Origin: Prunella strophiata
Lineage: Eukaryota; Chordata; Aves; Passeriformes; Prunellidae
Assembly: GCA_036583965.1 (NCBI GenBank)
Contig: JAZBQD010000027.1
Span: 20,945,001 to 21,009,000, forward strand
DNA: 64,000 bases
Direction of reading: 5' to 3'
Part shown: piece by piece, positions 39,101-53,127 of the stretch
How the letters are laid out: each line of letters starts with the position of its first letter
How positions within the stretch are numbered: the first letter of the stretch is position 1
Program-made: the position numbers and the translations under genes
Notes under the pieces: generated by a model
The model's input: only the letters and a program-made list of their open reading frames with translations
Database searches by the model: none
What the model was told of the DNA's origin: nothing

Positions 39101-39800
39101 TGTACTTCTACAGAGCTGGGTATTGTAGCATCTAACAGCTAAGGAATTCAAGACCTTTTTTATATATTACTACTATTTGATGTACTTGTTCAAAATATTT
39201 TGGATATCTTGATTAACTGACAGTGTTTGTTATGAGTAATCTGTACAGGTGGGGTTAAAAATTTTTCAGACTGAAGGTTTTAGGGAAATTTAGTCAAACT
39301 AAGTGAGTTATTATTTAGTATCAATAAATTGAGTACTTCAGCAAAGAATTTCTGAATCTAATCAAAACCTTTCAAGATCTGAGCTCTTAACTAAAACACT
39401 TAACAGAAGTGCCTTTTTACATTTCCCACTTCCCATTTCACCCTATTTTCTGACCATTTTACCTGGCTCATTTTAGAGCTGGTCTTCAAAACCTTTCACT
39501 CCTGTGAGTCATGTGTTTATCTTCATGCTTGTAGGCAATGGAACACCTCACAGTAGAAACTGAAGCTGTTGTGAGCTGGATCAGTGCCCTCTGTGTGACA
39601 TTTGCAGTCTGTATGAGCTTCAGGCAGCAGAGGCATCCAGCTGCTGGAAGGTGCAGCTTACAGATTTTCTCAGTCAAAGAATTCACTAGTATCTTCACAT
39701 TTAATTGGTCTCAGTGAGTCTTTCATCCACTAATTTGCCTAATAACTTATTGAGGCATTCATACTTTTGTTATCCAAATGTTCTGGGGACAAGTTTACAA

Positions 39801-39839
39801 CACCACCACCACCAATAATAATAATAATAGTAATAATAT
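39801..39839. repeat. compound (CCA)n-(AAT)n microsatellite
   Basis: Four CAC/CCA units (39801-39813) run directly into about eight AAT units with one G interruption (39814-39839). Confidence 0.9.
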
Positions 39840-40073
39840 TGTTTTTGTTTACCTGGTTGGTTGTTCCTTCCTGGTTCTTGAGAGGAAGAATAAATGAATA
39901 ATCATTTCCAATTCACCTTTTCCATAACATCTGTGATTTTCAAGATGTATATTTTATTTTTCTTCAATCTGTCTTCCCTTTCTTACACCAAAGAAACAAT
40001 CTATTTAATCTCTCCTTTTGTATGGCCTGCTTATAGCTGTGACAGCATTTCATTCTACCTTTTATGGTAGCAC

Positions 40074-40088
40074 TATATATATATATAT
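40074..40088. repeat. (TA)n microsatellite
   Basis: Short run of TA units lying inside the old LINE tract. Confidence 0.9.
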
Positions 40089-41188
40089 CTTTTCAATATC
40101 AGGACTTCATGCAGTGTTCAAGAGATAGGGCACATCATGAAGCTATATAGTGACATTGTGATGTTTCCACTTCACTCTTTTTCCTGTCTTGAAAAATTCA
40201 ATAATCTATTTGCCTTTCCAACTGATGAAGAGCATTAAGTCAAAATCTTCAATAAAACACCCTGAACTACTCTTAGGGTGCCTTTTCTAAATGGTAAAGC
40301 CAAGTATCTGTAGGAATTCTTTACTCTTGAACACTAACTTTCTGTCACCCACACCTTAGAAATTCTTCTGAAGGTCTTTATAGCCACAATACCTTTGCAG
40401 TCTAAGTAAATTTATTACACCATGCTTCACTCCCTTTTCTAGCAGAATTCTACATGTATAAGTCCTCACAAGACTGATTAGTAGCTCCTGACATCTATTC
40501 TTAGCCTGCTTCTTATTACTCAAACTATAATTATTCCATAAAGAAAAAAAAATTAAAAGGAAAAAAAAAAAGATCCTTGCTGAGGCATCTTGGAAAATAC
40601 TTTTTGTAGAGTAAGATACTTTGTCAACCTGATCTTTTGCATCCATATGCTTACCCTGATTCCTTAAAAAATCTTTTACTAGGTTTGTGCATTATTATTT
40701 CTCTCTTTCATACTCATCATGTTCACTTATCTGTTAATTCTGTTTTTCATCACATTTTCCATTAACTTGCCTGCTGCAGAACTTCTAATTGCCAGTCTCT
40801 AGTTCCTCTCCATCTCCTTGAAAATCTTTATAAAAATCACATCTGTCACAGGTACTTTTTTGTAGTTAATCAGGCCCATCCTGACAATTAGAAAAATCAC
40901 AAGTAGCAGTGAACATGTTGTTTCTGCATTTTTTTTTTAAGTTCTCAGACCAGTAATATTTGCTTCTGGTGATCTGATGCAACAGACTTCCATTTTTAAA
41001 TAATGGTTTGTATAAGTTTTCAGAGACACCTCCAGAACATGCCCCCATCACCACAGGCAGGAGTCTGGTAACTTCCCAAAGATCTTCCAATCTTCCATAG
41101 TTATTAGATTTTTCCCTTCTCTACCTTACAAAGCATTTATTTGCCCTACAGCCTTCCTGGAAGGCCTGGCTTCTCCTATGTTTAGGGG

Positions 41189-41206
41189 AAAAAAAAAAAA
41201 AAAAAA
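41189..41206. repeat. poly(A) tract
   Basis: Run of 18 A within the antisense LINE-like tract. Confidence 0.9.
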
Positions 41207-44200
41207 TAGGCTAATTTTTATGACTTTACTGAATTGCTCAATAATTTCTGGCCTACCTTGGTACTTAACCTGTTCTTACAGCTCAGTTGTGAGAATGTGT
41301 ACTCTTTTCTGTTTTCCTTCATTTTATCATAACTGCACTGTTTTTCTTTACCCTTTGTAAATGTACTTTCTTATTAAGATTTTTTAATCTGCTGCTAATG
41401 ATGTGATTTTTATAAGAATCCTTTTAAATAGGTTTGTTGGGGTTTTTTTCATACTCACTTTACATCTCAAATACAATGAGCTCACCAAATCACCTGCAAA
41501 CACTCTGCCCCTTTAGCATTTCCTTGCATTTTTCTGTAATAAGTATCTGCATGATCATCTTCTCCCAGATCCATACACCTGAGACATGGACCAGCCCTTC
41601 CAGCTATTTCAAATTCCTCTTCAGGTTAAGCATGCAAGGAAAGATTCTGACAAGGAACATGGGTAAAATGATAAAATCAGGAACAAAAGCTTGATATCAT
41701 AAATGTCAGTCCAGCTTTTTGTCAGATCTTTGACTACCACCTTTTATAGCACAAATTCACTGTGAAAGTGAATAGAGCTTTAGAGGATTTACAGTATAAA
41801 TTTAGAGGGGACTCATAGCCCATACAAAAGGACCATGATGTTCAGTAAAATATTAACAGCATTGCTCTTTCAATTTCTCCCAACTCTGCACAACTTTGAG
41901 ATACTGGTTTTGTTGATTATGGCCTGTTCTTCTCTAATGTTGGACTACAGTCAATAGTAAAACCATTTAAAAAGACTTTTGGTAGAAGCCAAGCTCCTTA
42001 TAATTACCTTGGCTTCTAAAGAGAATAATTAAATTGTTAATAAAATTGTTACCTGTAATCATCAGGTGAGAAGAGAAGTGACAGTGGCTGGAAGTTTAAA
42101 GATGTTACAGAGAAGGGGGAAGAGTTTGATCGTAATTCAGTTGTTGATATTTAATTTCTATGCAAGACTATTTGTATCTGAAATGAACTTGAAATAATTA
42201 TATTAAAGAGACTATATTCATTAACATCACTGATGTCAATAAGCAGCTGAGATTCAGGATGATTAAAGTGTTATACCCAAAATTATGTTGTATTTTTTTA
42301 TAACTACATCTTGGACAGGTATTTCTTGATATGCTTTTTTCTTCTTGCCAATGACTTGTCTTTTTGTTCAGATGGACATGGAAAGCCACTTAGTAACAAC
42401 TGCACTGATGCCACTGGCTGAATCTAAGAGCCAATATTTTGATTTGCACTTTTCTTTAGATCAATTTACCCACTTTATTCCCTCTCTAGAGACTGAGTGA
42501 AATAGTTTTCCAAATCTTTCACACTTTTTGGACATTTATCTGTATTTTCCAGATTTACAAATCTCTCTGAGGATAACCCAAAACATTGTTCCAGCTCATG
42601 GAACCAGTATCCAACTAGCCTCTGTTTTTACTCTCTTTCCTGCTTAAATTTGAAACGTTTTCCAATAGACCCAAGGATCTATTCTTGCCCTTCAAAACTT
42701 CTAGGTTATAAGGAGTTCAGCCATAATCTCTTTGGAGGAGGAATTCTCCCTTTAATAGGTGTTTAGGTGAGCCTTAAGAAGCAGCACCAAGCAGCTACAG
42801 ATCAGGGGCACACAGGGACTAAAATAAAGAGCTGCCATGCACCTACTCAGTCCCCAAATATGCTGACAAGTGCAGAAGGAACAAACTCCAGTGTCCTCAG
42901 TATAGAAATAGCAGTCCATAGCAGACAGTTCAGTAGGGTGTTCTGTTAATGAGATGCTGCACCACTGAGCTCTGAATGGTACACATACTTTAAATGGGAA
43001 TTCAACTTGCTTTTTAAGCCAAAGGATCCTTGAAATAGGACTCTTACCTTGAAGAATTTAGAATTTCATTTCCAAGGAGTGTGAACAGTTTCATCACATG
43101 TAGCTGTTCCTTTAAAGAGCTGAAGCTGCATTTTGATCATGAGGCAATAAGCAGTGACTAGCATCTTAGGCAGACAAGTTACTCTCACAAAATTCAAAAA
43201 CCTAACCTACTTCCTACTGATTTCAGGAACAGAAAAATCCCACAATGAGATTTAAGCTGGGGCTTGCTAGTGCAAGGAAATTCATCTTGAGGGCAAGCAT
43301 AGCATCCTTAAACCAGCTCCATTATGTTGACATTATGCAGCAAAGCACAGCTCTCTGCAAGGAGGCTTCCACTCTCAGAAAGAGCATCCTATTCCACATA
43401 TCTTAGAGACAGATTACAACAGCATACTGAAACATACTGTAACACAAAACATCTCAAAAATTGAGCTGGATGCTTTGAAATGCTTCTAATTATGTTTGCA
43501 CACGTGCCCTTTGGTACACAACTGGGGAGAAATATGAAAGGTGGCACGTACACTGCATAACTTCTGCAAAGGTGTGAAAATTTGGGTCGAGATTTACACC
43601 ACCTGTCAAAATAAAGCCATAGCCTGCAATAATTTTTCTGCAATGACCTGAGAGCTTTACTAGTTCATGCTAAACCATTACTGATTTAAAACAAAGTGCA
43701 AAGACACTTAGAGAAGCGTACTCCGATTATATCTTTTATTCAGTGGCAACATGACAACTTAGTGATGATGCTGCAGCCCACGCTGCACTGCACCATTAGA
43801 AGGACCCTGAGTGTTTTGCAAATACAAAACATTGAGCCAGCTAAGATGTGTTGAGCACCTCCCTCACCTACTCCTACCCGCCCTGGCTTTAGCCCAAACC
43901 CCTCTCCAGAACTGTTCCAGTTCCAACCACTTCCCTTTAGCACTCCTCCTGCTGTTTTAGCTAAACAGCTCATTCTGTAGCTTCTGGCACTCTTCAGAAA
44001 ACCAGCATCCCACTCGGATCTGCCATGTTACCACTTCAGAAATGCTGTCTCACAGCAGAAAACCTTTGCCTTTCACACTCCTGTCATACCCTCACTACAC
44101 TCTGGGGCTGTGTTTGAAACCTGAGCAGGCATTGTGCTGGCTGGCCATGCTTGCCCTGGGGCTCCATGGAGCAGGAGGAGGTTCCATTGCTGTTTACCCC

Positions 44201-44957
44201 CAGTGTTTGCCCCTCACAAGGCTCCAGGCCTACAAAAATTCATCCTACCTGGAATGACAGCCTTTCCTTGCCCTCCACTAGCACATGCAGCCAGCAGCAC
44301 AGGCATGTTGCAAATCCCCTCCTGCCATTGGAGTCAATGTCAAGGAATAGAGAGTTCTCAGGGAGCTGGGATCTGATCAGCCAGATTTCCACTGCCATCA
44401 CTGCCAAGGCTGCTGGAAGAGAAGGACAAACATGGTAGGAGCTAGGGAGCTCATATGTAATGTAGAGGGTTCTCTGGGGCAGGTGACAGGATTGGACCCA
44501 ATGAGATAAACTTGCCAGGAAATACAGATCAGTCATCATCCCAGCTCTGTTGTGCAGAAATTTGTCTCCTTTTTCACTGAGAGTTTTAAAAGAAATATAG
44601 TCAGATATGATGTTTCAAAAGTGCATTCTAAAAGTATGCACTCAATTTCATTAAAATTGAGTGTTTCTTGCATGACCCTTCCTTTTCCAAACCAGAGGTT
44701 TGTGACATTGCTGTATAAACAGCCTCTCAGGAGCAGGAGAAAATGACCAAGGTCTTGGTTTCTCAGTCTTAAGTGCAGGTGGAAGACTTTTTAAGTAACA
44801 CAATTACTTCTTTCCATCATTAGATTTACAGCTATTGATACAATATATCTTTAGAAATATCTAGCACACTATCTACAGTAATTTATTAGATCACAATTAA
44901 TGGAGATATCCTTGGTATTTTTCAACTCTGGCGTGACTTGACGCCAATTTCGCCAGT

Positions 44958-44980
44958 TTCTCCAATTTTTAATTGGAGAA
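44958..44980. repeat. hairpin, 10-bp arms
   Basis: TTCTCCAATT (44958-44967) and AATTGGAGAA (44971-44980) are exact complements around TTT. A short CGCCA duplication lies just upstream (GACGCCAATTTCGCCAG). Confidence 0.85.
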
Positions 44981-46389
44981 AATAATTTTTAAAAAAAATA
45001 AGGAAAGTACTTTGAAGTGAAATCACATTTGGCAGTTATATATTCCTCAAGGATCCCAGGTTATTTCAGTCTTCATTAATAATTAAATTTTAACACCTTT
45101 GTGCATCACAATTGATAAACAGAAATATAAGTATGTTAATCAGCATGTCAAAAGTAATGCTAGAACCATATAAAGCTCACAGGGAAACAACTCTTACTCA
45201 TGAGAATAAAACTCTGGTCTTTTTAATATCCTGAATTATCCTAACACTTTGTCATAGTAAGCAATATCAACATCCATGGTTATAGACATTATCTTTAGTT
45301 CATATGCTGATAGAAAGAACTTTTCAGACATTATCCCAAACAAACCATGCTATGTACTCTCTAAGACAGGTCTGTGTTTATTCAGATCTTTTCTACATTA
45401 TAGCAAAACTTTAAAGTTGATTAAATAAGATTAATATAATTCTGTTACTATTGAAACAACTTATTAGTGGTAGCCTGCATATCAGTATTGTGAAAAATCT
45501 GTGGGTTGCCTGTATGCCTGCTTCAGCTCTATTGGTTAGTGTTTAACAATGAACATCTTTCAGACATTTTTGTTGAACTGTGTGATAAGTCAGTTTTTTA
45601 AATGTTTTCAGGTAAAAAAACACTGGCTAAGACTGTGACATTGGTTACATCTGGTAAAACTCTGCAGAAAAACTGGTGTGCCTGAAGAAGATTGTGTTGG
45701 AAAGAGAGGCTCTGTTATCTGGGGTTTCCCATTTAATGGTTGCTCTGTCATGAAGATAAATGCACAATGATAACCCGAAGCAAATCTGTGTGCAGCAATA
45801 AATATTGTTGATGAAAACTAGCATGAAGCAACTAATAGCTTTAATTATTTGATACATTAATTTATTCATTCTTATTTTTGCAGAGTGCTACATGCCAGCT
45901 GTTTGAATCATCTTATTGGTATTCTGATGAAAAGAGTGGAAAAGTAAAGCATTGCACCAATTAAAATCCCTCTCACAAGAGAGCATGTTATCATCTGGTA
46001 TATCCCAGACAGAAACTAGGATATAAAAATCTGCCTGTTGAATTTATTTTTTAATTTTAATTCAATACAAAAATAGACAATAACAGGTAATATTTTATAG
46101 ATCAGATGAAGCAGAGTGGATAAAAAATTTGCAAATCTTTACTGCGTACCTTATGTATGAATATGAAGCAGCTGAAGTTCTGATAGGTGAGATTAAAAGG
46201 AGATACGATACACAACATTGGTATTTGAGATTGCCAGAGTATTTAATCATCTTATGCAATCACATATGACAATTGGACAAGATTGCATAGTCCTTTTTTA
46301 AACTACATAGTTTAGAAACCTTTCTAAAGCTGACTGTCAGCAAACTCCCCTGGAAACAATGATAAACTCTGCTGTTGCATTTATCTAAT

Positions 46390-46570
46390 CAGCAGTGCAA
46401 TGTAGTAAATAGAGCAGGAATTCACAGGACCTACATCATTCCCTCCTTTTGTTTGCACAGGCAACTCATTGGACTTGCCTTGGCATCAACTTCCCCATTG
46501 TTCACTAGCAATAAGAAGTTCTACTCTGAATAGCTTTGACACCTATAGGGAAGTGTTTTTATCCCCATTC
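46390..46570 (+). mobile_element. possible MIR-like SINE remnant
   Basis: The order GTAGTAAATAGAGCAGG, TTTGCACAGGCAACTCATTGG, CATCAACTTCCCCATTG then TATAGGGAAGTG loosely follows a sense MIR element: a 'tagtggttaagagc' head, the 'gggcaagttacttaa' core and the 'cagtttccccat' stretch. It is very diverged and assigned by eye. Confidence 0.35.
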
Positions 46571-47739
46571 TAAAGCTGGCTCAGCAAAAGCACTCTGCAG
46601 CATTTCATCCACACTCAAAACAATAAATCAATGCAGATTCATTCAGAAAGATCTCCCGATTCTCAGCATTGTTATTTGAACAAAAAAACCCATCCCTCAC
46701 TTCATACATGTTGCAGGAATTATGCAAATATTTTACCTTTGCCTTTGCATTGTAACTAATGTTCACATAAATTCACAATGTTCATCTCCTGAGAGATCCT
46801 ACACCATTAACTTTGCACACTGGTGTTTTGGTCTCCTGTAGGAGAACATTGTCCTGATATCTTAAACCTTTCTTTTGACAAATACACACAGAAGGAATAT
46901 ATAATGACATGTAAATACAAACTGGACTTTACCTTTCCTTGTGGTCACTGTAAAAGAGGCTGATAAGTCACACTTCCATTTAGTTACATACCAGTCCCAC
47001 TTTAATACCCTTGATAATTACTACAGTGCAATTAAAAATTGTTGGTGTTTCCATAACAAATGCTGGTTTATGTAGTTTAGAAGCTGATCATAACATATAT
47101 TTCCAGTAGGTATTTTATCAATTGTTCAAAAGCTCACATGCAATTGGCTTTCAGCCAAGGTGGTGAGAAGAATGTTTGCAACTTTCAAATTATTTTAGAT
47201 CACAAATAACTTTAGAACAGCAGTAATTATTAATATAAGCCATCAACAACACATTCTGTCACTCTCTTTTACCCCTTCCCTAAAAAAATTTAGGAAAATA
47301 CTTATTAGAATGATTCTAATCCCCGAAATCTTTGGGAAGTATTTTCAGTTATGATTATCTTGCCTGGTTTTGCTGACAAATAAAGTTACAAGTGTCTGGG
47401 GCTATTTTATGGATTTTCAAAGTCTTCAGTGTAGTGTTCACTGGGAAAATAGGCAAAAGAGAAACTATTTGCTCTGTAAACAAAGACAAATTCTTTGCAT
47501 TCTTTTGTGCCCATAACATTATTCCAAACCAATCACCTTAGCAGCCAAGGATGCAGGAACATTCAGCCTTTTATATAATTCATAATCATGTATTTGAATC
47601 TCTGACCTTCACATGATCCTGCTTTGGTTTGTCTTCCAGACTTTCTCCTGTGGTTTTGTGCTCTATAAAAGCAATACTTGTTGCAGGTCTGTTTCATAAT
47701 TCTTGGGAAAATCAAGTTCCAAGAAAATCCTGTTGTTGC

Positions 47740-48110
47740 ACTTGAAGCAGAAAATGCTGCTGTGCAGGCAAGGTCACCCTGCCAGCCCTTTGGGTAGGAC
47801 TGAAGTGGCCACAGAAGTCTCAGGAGCAGTGGCAGCTGGGCGTTCCCAAAGTGCCACTGAGCCAGGAGCAGGACAGGAGGGATGAGGGACAGCAGGACAG
47901 GGAGGATCCCAGCACACAGTCCCCCAGGCCAGGGGACAAGTGGCAGCCATGGGGTCAGGCAGAGGCTGCCAGCACAGCAGGGCCCAGGAGCCCCTGGCAG
48001 CACTGCTCCCCAGGTAAAGCTCCCAGAGCTCCTGGACACACCTGCCAGCTCCATGGACATGGCTCAGGTGCCTTCTGGAAAGCTAATGGAATTGCTGGTG
48101 GTATTTAGGG
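47740..48110. other. CpG-poor GC-rich patch with open minus frame
   Basis: About 370 bases rich in CAGGACAGG, CAGCACAG and CCCAGGAGCC-type words stand out from AT-rich surroundings, yet almost no CpG is present. A 165-codon minus-strand open frame (48060-47563) crosses it. That frame is Leu/Pro/Gly-rich in the GC part and changes abruptly in composition outside it, which argues against a real protein. No family was recognised. Confidence 0.4.
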
Positions 48111-48252
48111 AACCAAAGCCCATCCCCCAATTCACAGGGCCTTTTGATGACTTCATCTTTTGCATCTGAGTACTTTTTGTGCTTAACCAGTTTTTAACCA
48201 GTTTTACTGATAGTGTTTAGATCTAAACCCTGACCTTGCTGTTGGCAATAGG

Positions 48253-48268
48253 AAAAAAAAAAAAAAAA
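48253..48268. repeat. poly(A) tract
   Basis: Run of 16 A about 140 bases to the right of the GC-rich patch, raising the possibility that patch and tail entered together by retrotransposition. Confidence 0.8.
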
Positions 48269-51200
48269 CAAACCCACAACAACTATGGAGTTATAACTGC
48301 TTCTTTTCCTAGTTAAGGGAAGAGAAGACAGGTCATGTAAGAATGTTCATTTTTCTCCAGGCAGAGAGAAATAATGGCACTGTAGCTTACAGCTTTGTAA
48401 GTGAAATATGAATGATAGGGGCACGTAGTCCCTTCTGAGCAACTAAAGCTGATATGTAGTTTATTGCTCTCCTGAGATTACCCTAAAGTATGATCAGGGT
48501 CATACCAATTCAGTGGTACTCCTTCATAAGCAAAGCAATAAAAAGAATAGGGAAATTTTTCTTTCCCCCACTTTGGGAATCATCCTCTTTTGTACAAGTA
48601 TGAAATTGGAACCATCAAAATCAGAAAACCGAAAGGTTAGATAATTCATTTCCTTAAACCAAGGAAGATTGAAAGGTATTAGTTCAACTATAATTCTTAG
48701 ATAACTAAATCTGGATTTGTTTTCATCCATTTTAATACACAATCACGTGTAGTTTCTACCAAAGCTATTATGGCTATCATGTATGAGTATCAATTCCAAA
48801 ATTCAGTTCTCCCTCGTGTCCTTTTGACAGGTTAGATGTATTTCTTCTCATTGTTCTTTATTAATTAAACCCAAGGATTTTAGATTAAAAATAGAGATGA
48901 AAAATGAGAAAGCACAGACACAACCTGTGAAAAACCTTCATAACTTTCTACCTCTTCTATCCTTATACCATGGTTAAAAACCCCACATATTCTGTACAGG
49001 ATTTTGCACTTTCTGTGGTGAGACATAATCAACTAAGCTTACCCATGTGGATGCTAGGATAAATTACTGCCTATTTGCAGGAGAGAGGAATCACCATCCA
49101 TTCTCTGGCTGTGTGCTGGGCAGAGCTCTGAGTAATAGCTACATCCTCTTGTAGAAACTCTGAAGACTTCACCTGCAATTTGATTAGAACTGGCTTGGCT
49201 TTGAACTGCCTGTGTTGTGCAGAAAAACAAGAAATTATATGTAGGCAAACAATCTAAAAATTCTACTGGAAATTTACAGTGAGCACAGTATATCCATTAC
49301 ACCCCTATTCATTCACTCTGATAACTTAATAAAAGTGGTTTGATAAAAAATCAAGTGTCATTTCAATTGTGCTTCTAACAGGCATTTCTAAGACAAGTCA
49401 AGATGGAGATGTCTGCCTTTAGAAACTACTCTCACTTGGTCAGTGTTTATTTCCTTGTATTGCTGGCAGTATAATTAATCACAACATTGTTTCAACTTTG
49501 CACCACAGATCTTTGTATTAATGTTTGTCATTTTGTGACCATAATTTTGACACAGTAAGATATGCTTTAGGCTTGTACTTGTCTGCAGTGATTTATTTTG
49601 TCTTAGCTTATGAATGTGCTTTGGTAGATAAGTGCAAACCAGTTTTATTTTCATGCTATTAAAGCATCTGCCTTGTCTTGATAGTATCCTAAGATAGTTT
49701 TACTACTACAGCAAATGTTGAATTAGTGTCGCTTCCAAACAAAGAAATTATTATGAATACCTCGTTTATAAGAACAGTAGCTGTTTTTCCTATCAGGTAT
49801 GTTTGTGGATTCCAAGCACTGAAGAAGTCTGATCAACACTGACACATATTCACAGTAGTAAAACATTTTAAAGCCATTTGGCAGTAATTTAAATGGTAAC
49901 AATAAATTAAATTCTAAACATTAGAATAAAATAAGTAAAATGAGTACTTCTAATTGAAAGACAGGCAGGGGAAGACATCTCAGTGACAAAACCTTCAACT
50001 CAGTTATTACTCACTGGTTATTCAAATGAGTAAGATATTTAAGCTATAAAAACTTGAACTATTGTCATCTGCTGTGCAACACGAACTGTAACAGCAGTAG
50101 CTGGAACCTTTCAGGAGAAGCCTGACTACTGTTTTCCCCATGCCCTTATATCCTCTTACCTGACATCTATGCTATATGGGTGAGATCTCATGAGTCAGTG
50201 GAGTTCAATGTAGAGATCTTCAACACACAGCAAGTATTTATTGTATTTTCAGGATTTTTTCCCAAATGCTGAAGATATTCATTGCTGACTGTGGTAATTT
50301 GAAATATTTTAATTGTGGTCACTTATGTCCAACTGGAACATGCAACTGGGTACAACTGGAAAAAAATTCACACCTTTGCATTCAAATGAGACTAAGTCTT
50401 TTGCACTCCCCGAGTCCATTTCTGCCTATCTGACAAATTGTGGGGAAAATATTGCTAATTCTGTCACAATTGCAGAGGTTTTCTTCCTATATATATATTT
50501 TCTTCCTTTCACATATATATGTATGTGCAGATGCTCACACTCTTACTAGGCATACACACAAGCTTCATTCACTGCAATTTCTTTTACATTCTGATTGTTT
50601 TTACCATTTATTGATTAAATGATCAAAGATTTAGGGAATAATGCATGTTAGTTACATGTTCCACATAGTATTCACAGGAACTAATTCTGCATTTGACAAG
50701 AAATTGCTTGTGCTTGGCCTGGATTTACTGTTCTTATTTATGCAGTGAGACAAAACTTCCCAATTTTTTTTCATGGCATTTCAATGTGCTGTTCAGTGTC
50801 TATATATAGACAGCCACTGCATATGTTGGAGCTACCTATAAACATCATTACTGAAAACATGGGTTTCACTATGCTGGGTTTTTACTCACTTATGCACAGA
50901 CAGAATATTCTGTTAGCATGTGTGCTATAATCTTCCTCATTCACGAGTTCAAGTAATATTCTTTACTAAATAAGGAGTACCAAGGCAACAAATGCATTAG
51001 AGAAAAAAAAAAACAGCCAAGAATAATTTCTTCAGCCATGAGACCTGCATGCTCTCAAAATTATGAACAATGGATGGAATCCAAGGTCAAAAATTCAGTG
51101 GTGGCAGTAACAAAAACCACTGACAAACAGTATGGAAAATTCACTGCAGCAGAACTCAGGGCAAAACTTGCATCAGTGCTTTAGAAAAGACCAATATGTT

Positions 51201-53095
51201 GTGTAATATATTCAGAGCTGTCAACCCAGCAACCTGTCCAGGGACTGTGATACTCATGATCTGGGAGACAAAAAGGAGGAAAGTGAAGGGATGGTTTTAA
51301 AAGGAGAGAGAGTGAGAGAGAAGTCTGTAACAAATGATGCCACAAAAGGTGCACACTGAAGGAAAATAGTGATAGAAGCCAATGTAGAAAACATTGTTTG
51401 AAATTTAAGTCTTAAGAATCCAAGAAAGGAAACAAGAACCTCTACTAAAATTTTTTCTTTCTGTGACTTTATCATTAATGATCTTTATGATGTTCCCACA
51501 AAGAAAATTTCCTCATAAATCCATCTCTCAGCTCAAAAGCTGTGTTAATAGTCTGTCCCACCTGAACAAGATGATACTGTAGGCAAGCTGCACAAAAATT
51601 AATGTGGCACAAAGAAAGGTAGAATTTTATTTTCTACCCTCTTGGATGGCCTTTGGGAAAGACAGAAGTGTAGAAAAAACTGTATTTAAGCTCTGTAGCA
51701 TCTTTTTGTTCTGTCTGGGCAGCAGGCAGACCTAAAGCCCTGGGCATGTGCATTGCAGCTGCCCAGACACAGCAACAGAAGGTGCTGAAGCCAAGAGCAC
51801 AAGGCTGTGCCTGAGGTGCCCCTCCAGACTGAAGAGAGCAATGCCTGCATTTCTTCTTCTCTGTCTCTGTTGCTGCCTCAGAACTAAAACCAGCCAGAGC
51901 TGTCTTTCTTCTTTCAAGAAGCTGCAAAGATATTAAAGTTGAGTTTTGGAGAGACTCAGGAATTTTCATGTATTATTCAGATTTGAACATTTAAGAGGAA
52001 AGTACTAATCTGTCAAACAGCTGTGTTACTCACAATATCTGATTTGATACCAAATATAAATTCTATGAAACACTAGCACATGTATGACAGGCTGTGACTA
52101 TCCCTTAAGCCAGCCCAAAGATGGGTATTTTTCCCTTGTTTTCCATTTTTATTCCATTCACAAATTCATTAACATTGCAATTAAAGATCAAGAATAGTTT
52201 GTGACATATGGCAAGGTATGTTGTGCCTTCTTTTCTGTCTTCTTTGTGAAGTATTTTAAGGATCCTATAACCGGACCATAGTTAGATTGCAAATTGATTA
52301 ATTATGAGAATAACTTGAAAACAATTTCCTTTAGTTTACTTTAAATATTTCACTTCATGGAGTAGCACAGATCTGCAGACTGTGCTCAGAAATACCCCTC
52401 AAAAAGGGCCTGCAGAGCTCTCCAAATCAAATGAAATACCTGTTTTGGTTTTTAAGTGACCAGTTTGGTGTCCTGGCTTCTAATTAAGGAAGATCTGCCA
52501 GCAAACCCACAGCTAATTCAGCCACACAGGTCTTAATAGTCTTCAATGTGATGACTTCAGAATTAATCTTTACTTGTGGTGTCACTTCTCCATGTTTCAT
52601 TCTTTGGTCAGAACTTGGTACCTGATGCCATTCATATAATTATTAGTCAATTTAAAAGTTTTGAAAGCAATCCTGACCATAGCTTCAGAAAGCTGAAAAG
52701 GGTATTAGAGTTAGTCAGAATAAAATTAAAACAAAATTGGCAAAATAATAATGGGATTTCATAACATTTCCAGATTTTTTTCATGTAACTTGCAGCTCAC
52801 AATTGCTATCTACATGATATATATATGTGCATACATGTCTGTGTGCAAGAGAAAGAGATACAAGCACAAAATTAGGAAAGCTGTGGCATACAAGATCAAC
52901 AATTCCAGAATTTTCAGCTATTCTACTGAGAACAATAAAATCTGCCTGCATTCCTGTGGGTGGCAAACATTTAAAAGCACACAAAAATAACGATGAAGCT
53001 TTTGATCCATCCCTTTTAAGCAAATTTCAAAAACTTCTTAATGAGAAAGAAATGGTCTGATTTAGAAACCAACATCTATAACATTGTATCCAGAA

Positions 53096-53127
53096 TTTTG
53101 TAGATGGCAGTGTTTTGTAGATGGCAG
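53096..53127. repeat. short tandem duplication
   Basis: TTTTGTAGATGGCAG occurs twice with a 17-base period, separated by TG. Confidence 0.85.

Larger units (their letters stand above)
39920..41700 (-). mobile_element. ancient degraded CR1/L3-type LINE
   Basis: Reverse-complement resemblance to old CR1/L3 elements runs in collinear order: the 3' region at about 39980-40230 (CAGTGTTCAAGAGATAGGGC, then a 'tatatagtgacattgtgatgtttc'-type stretch) and the reverse-transcriptase region at about 40590-40900 (TTTTGTAGAGTAAGATACTT, CTTTGTCAACCTGATC, then CATCCATATGCTTACCCTG). More diverged sequence continues to about 41700. No open frame survives. This is the best-preserved of the four LINE tracts. Limits and family need RepeatMasker. 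Confidence 0.55.

Noticed and set aside
47563..48060. 165-codon minus-strand open frame, the longest in the window
   Set aside because: Composition changes abruptly with the GC-rich block, there is no recognisable family, and no promoter or splice context is seen.
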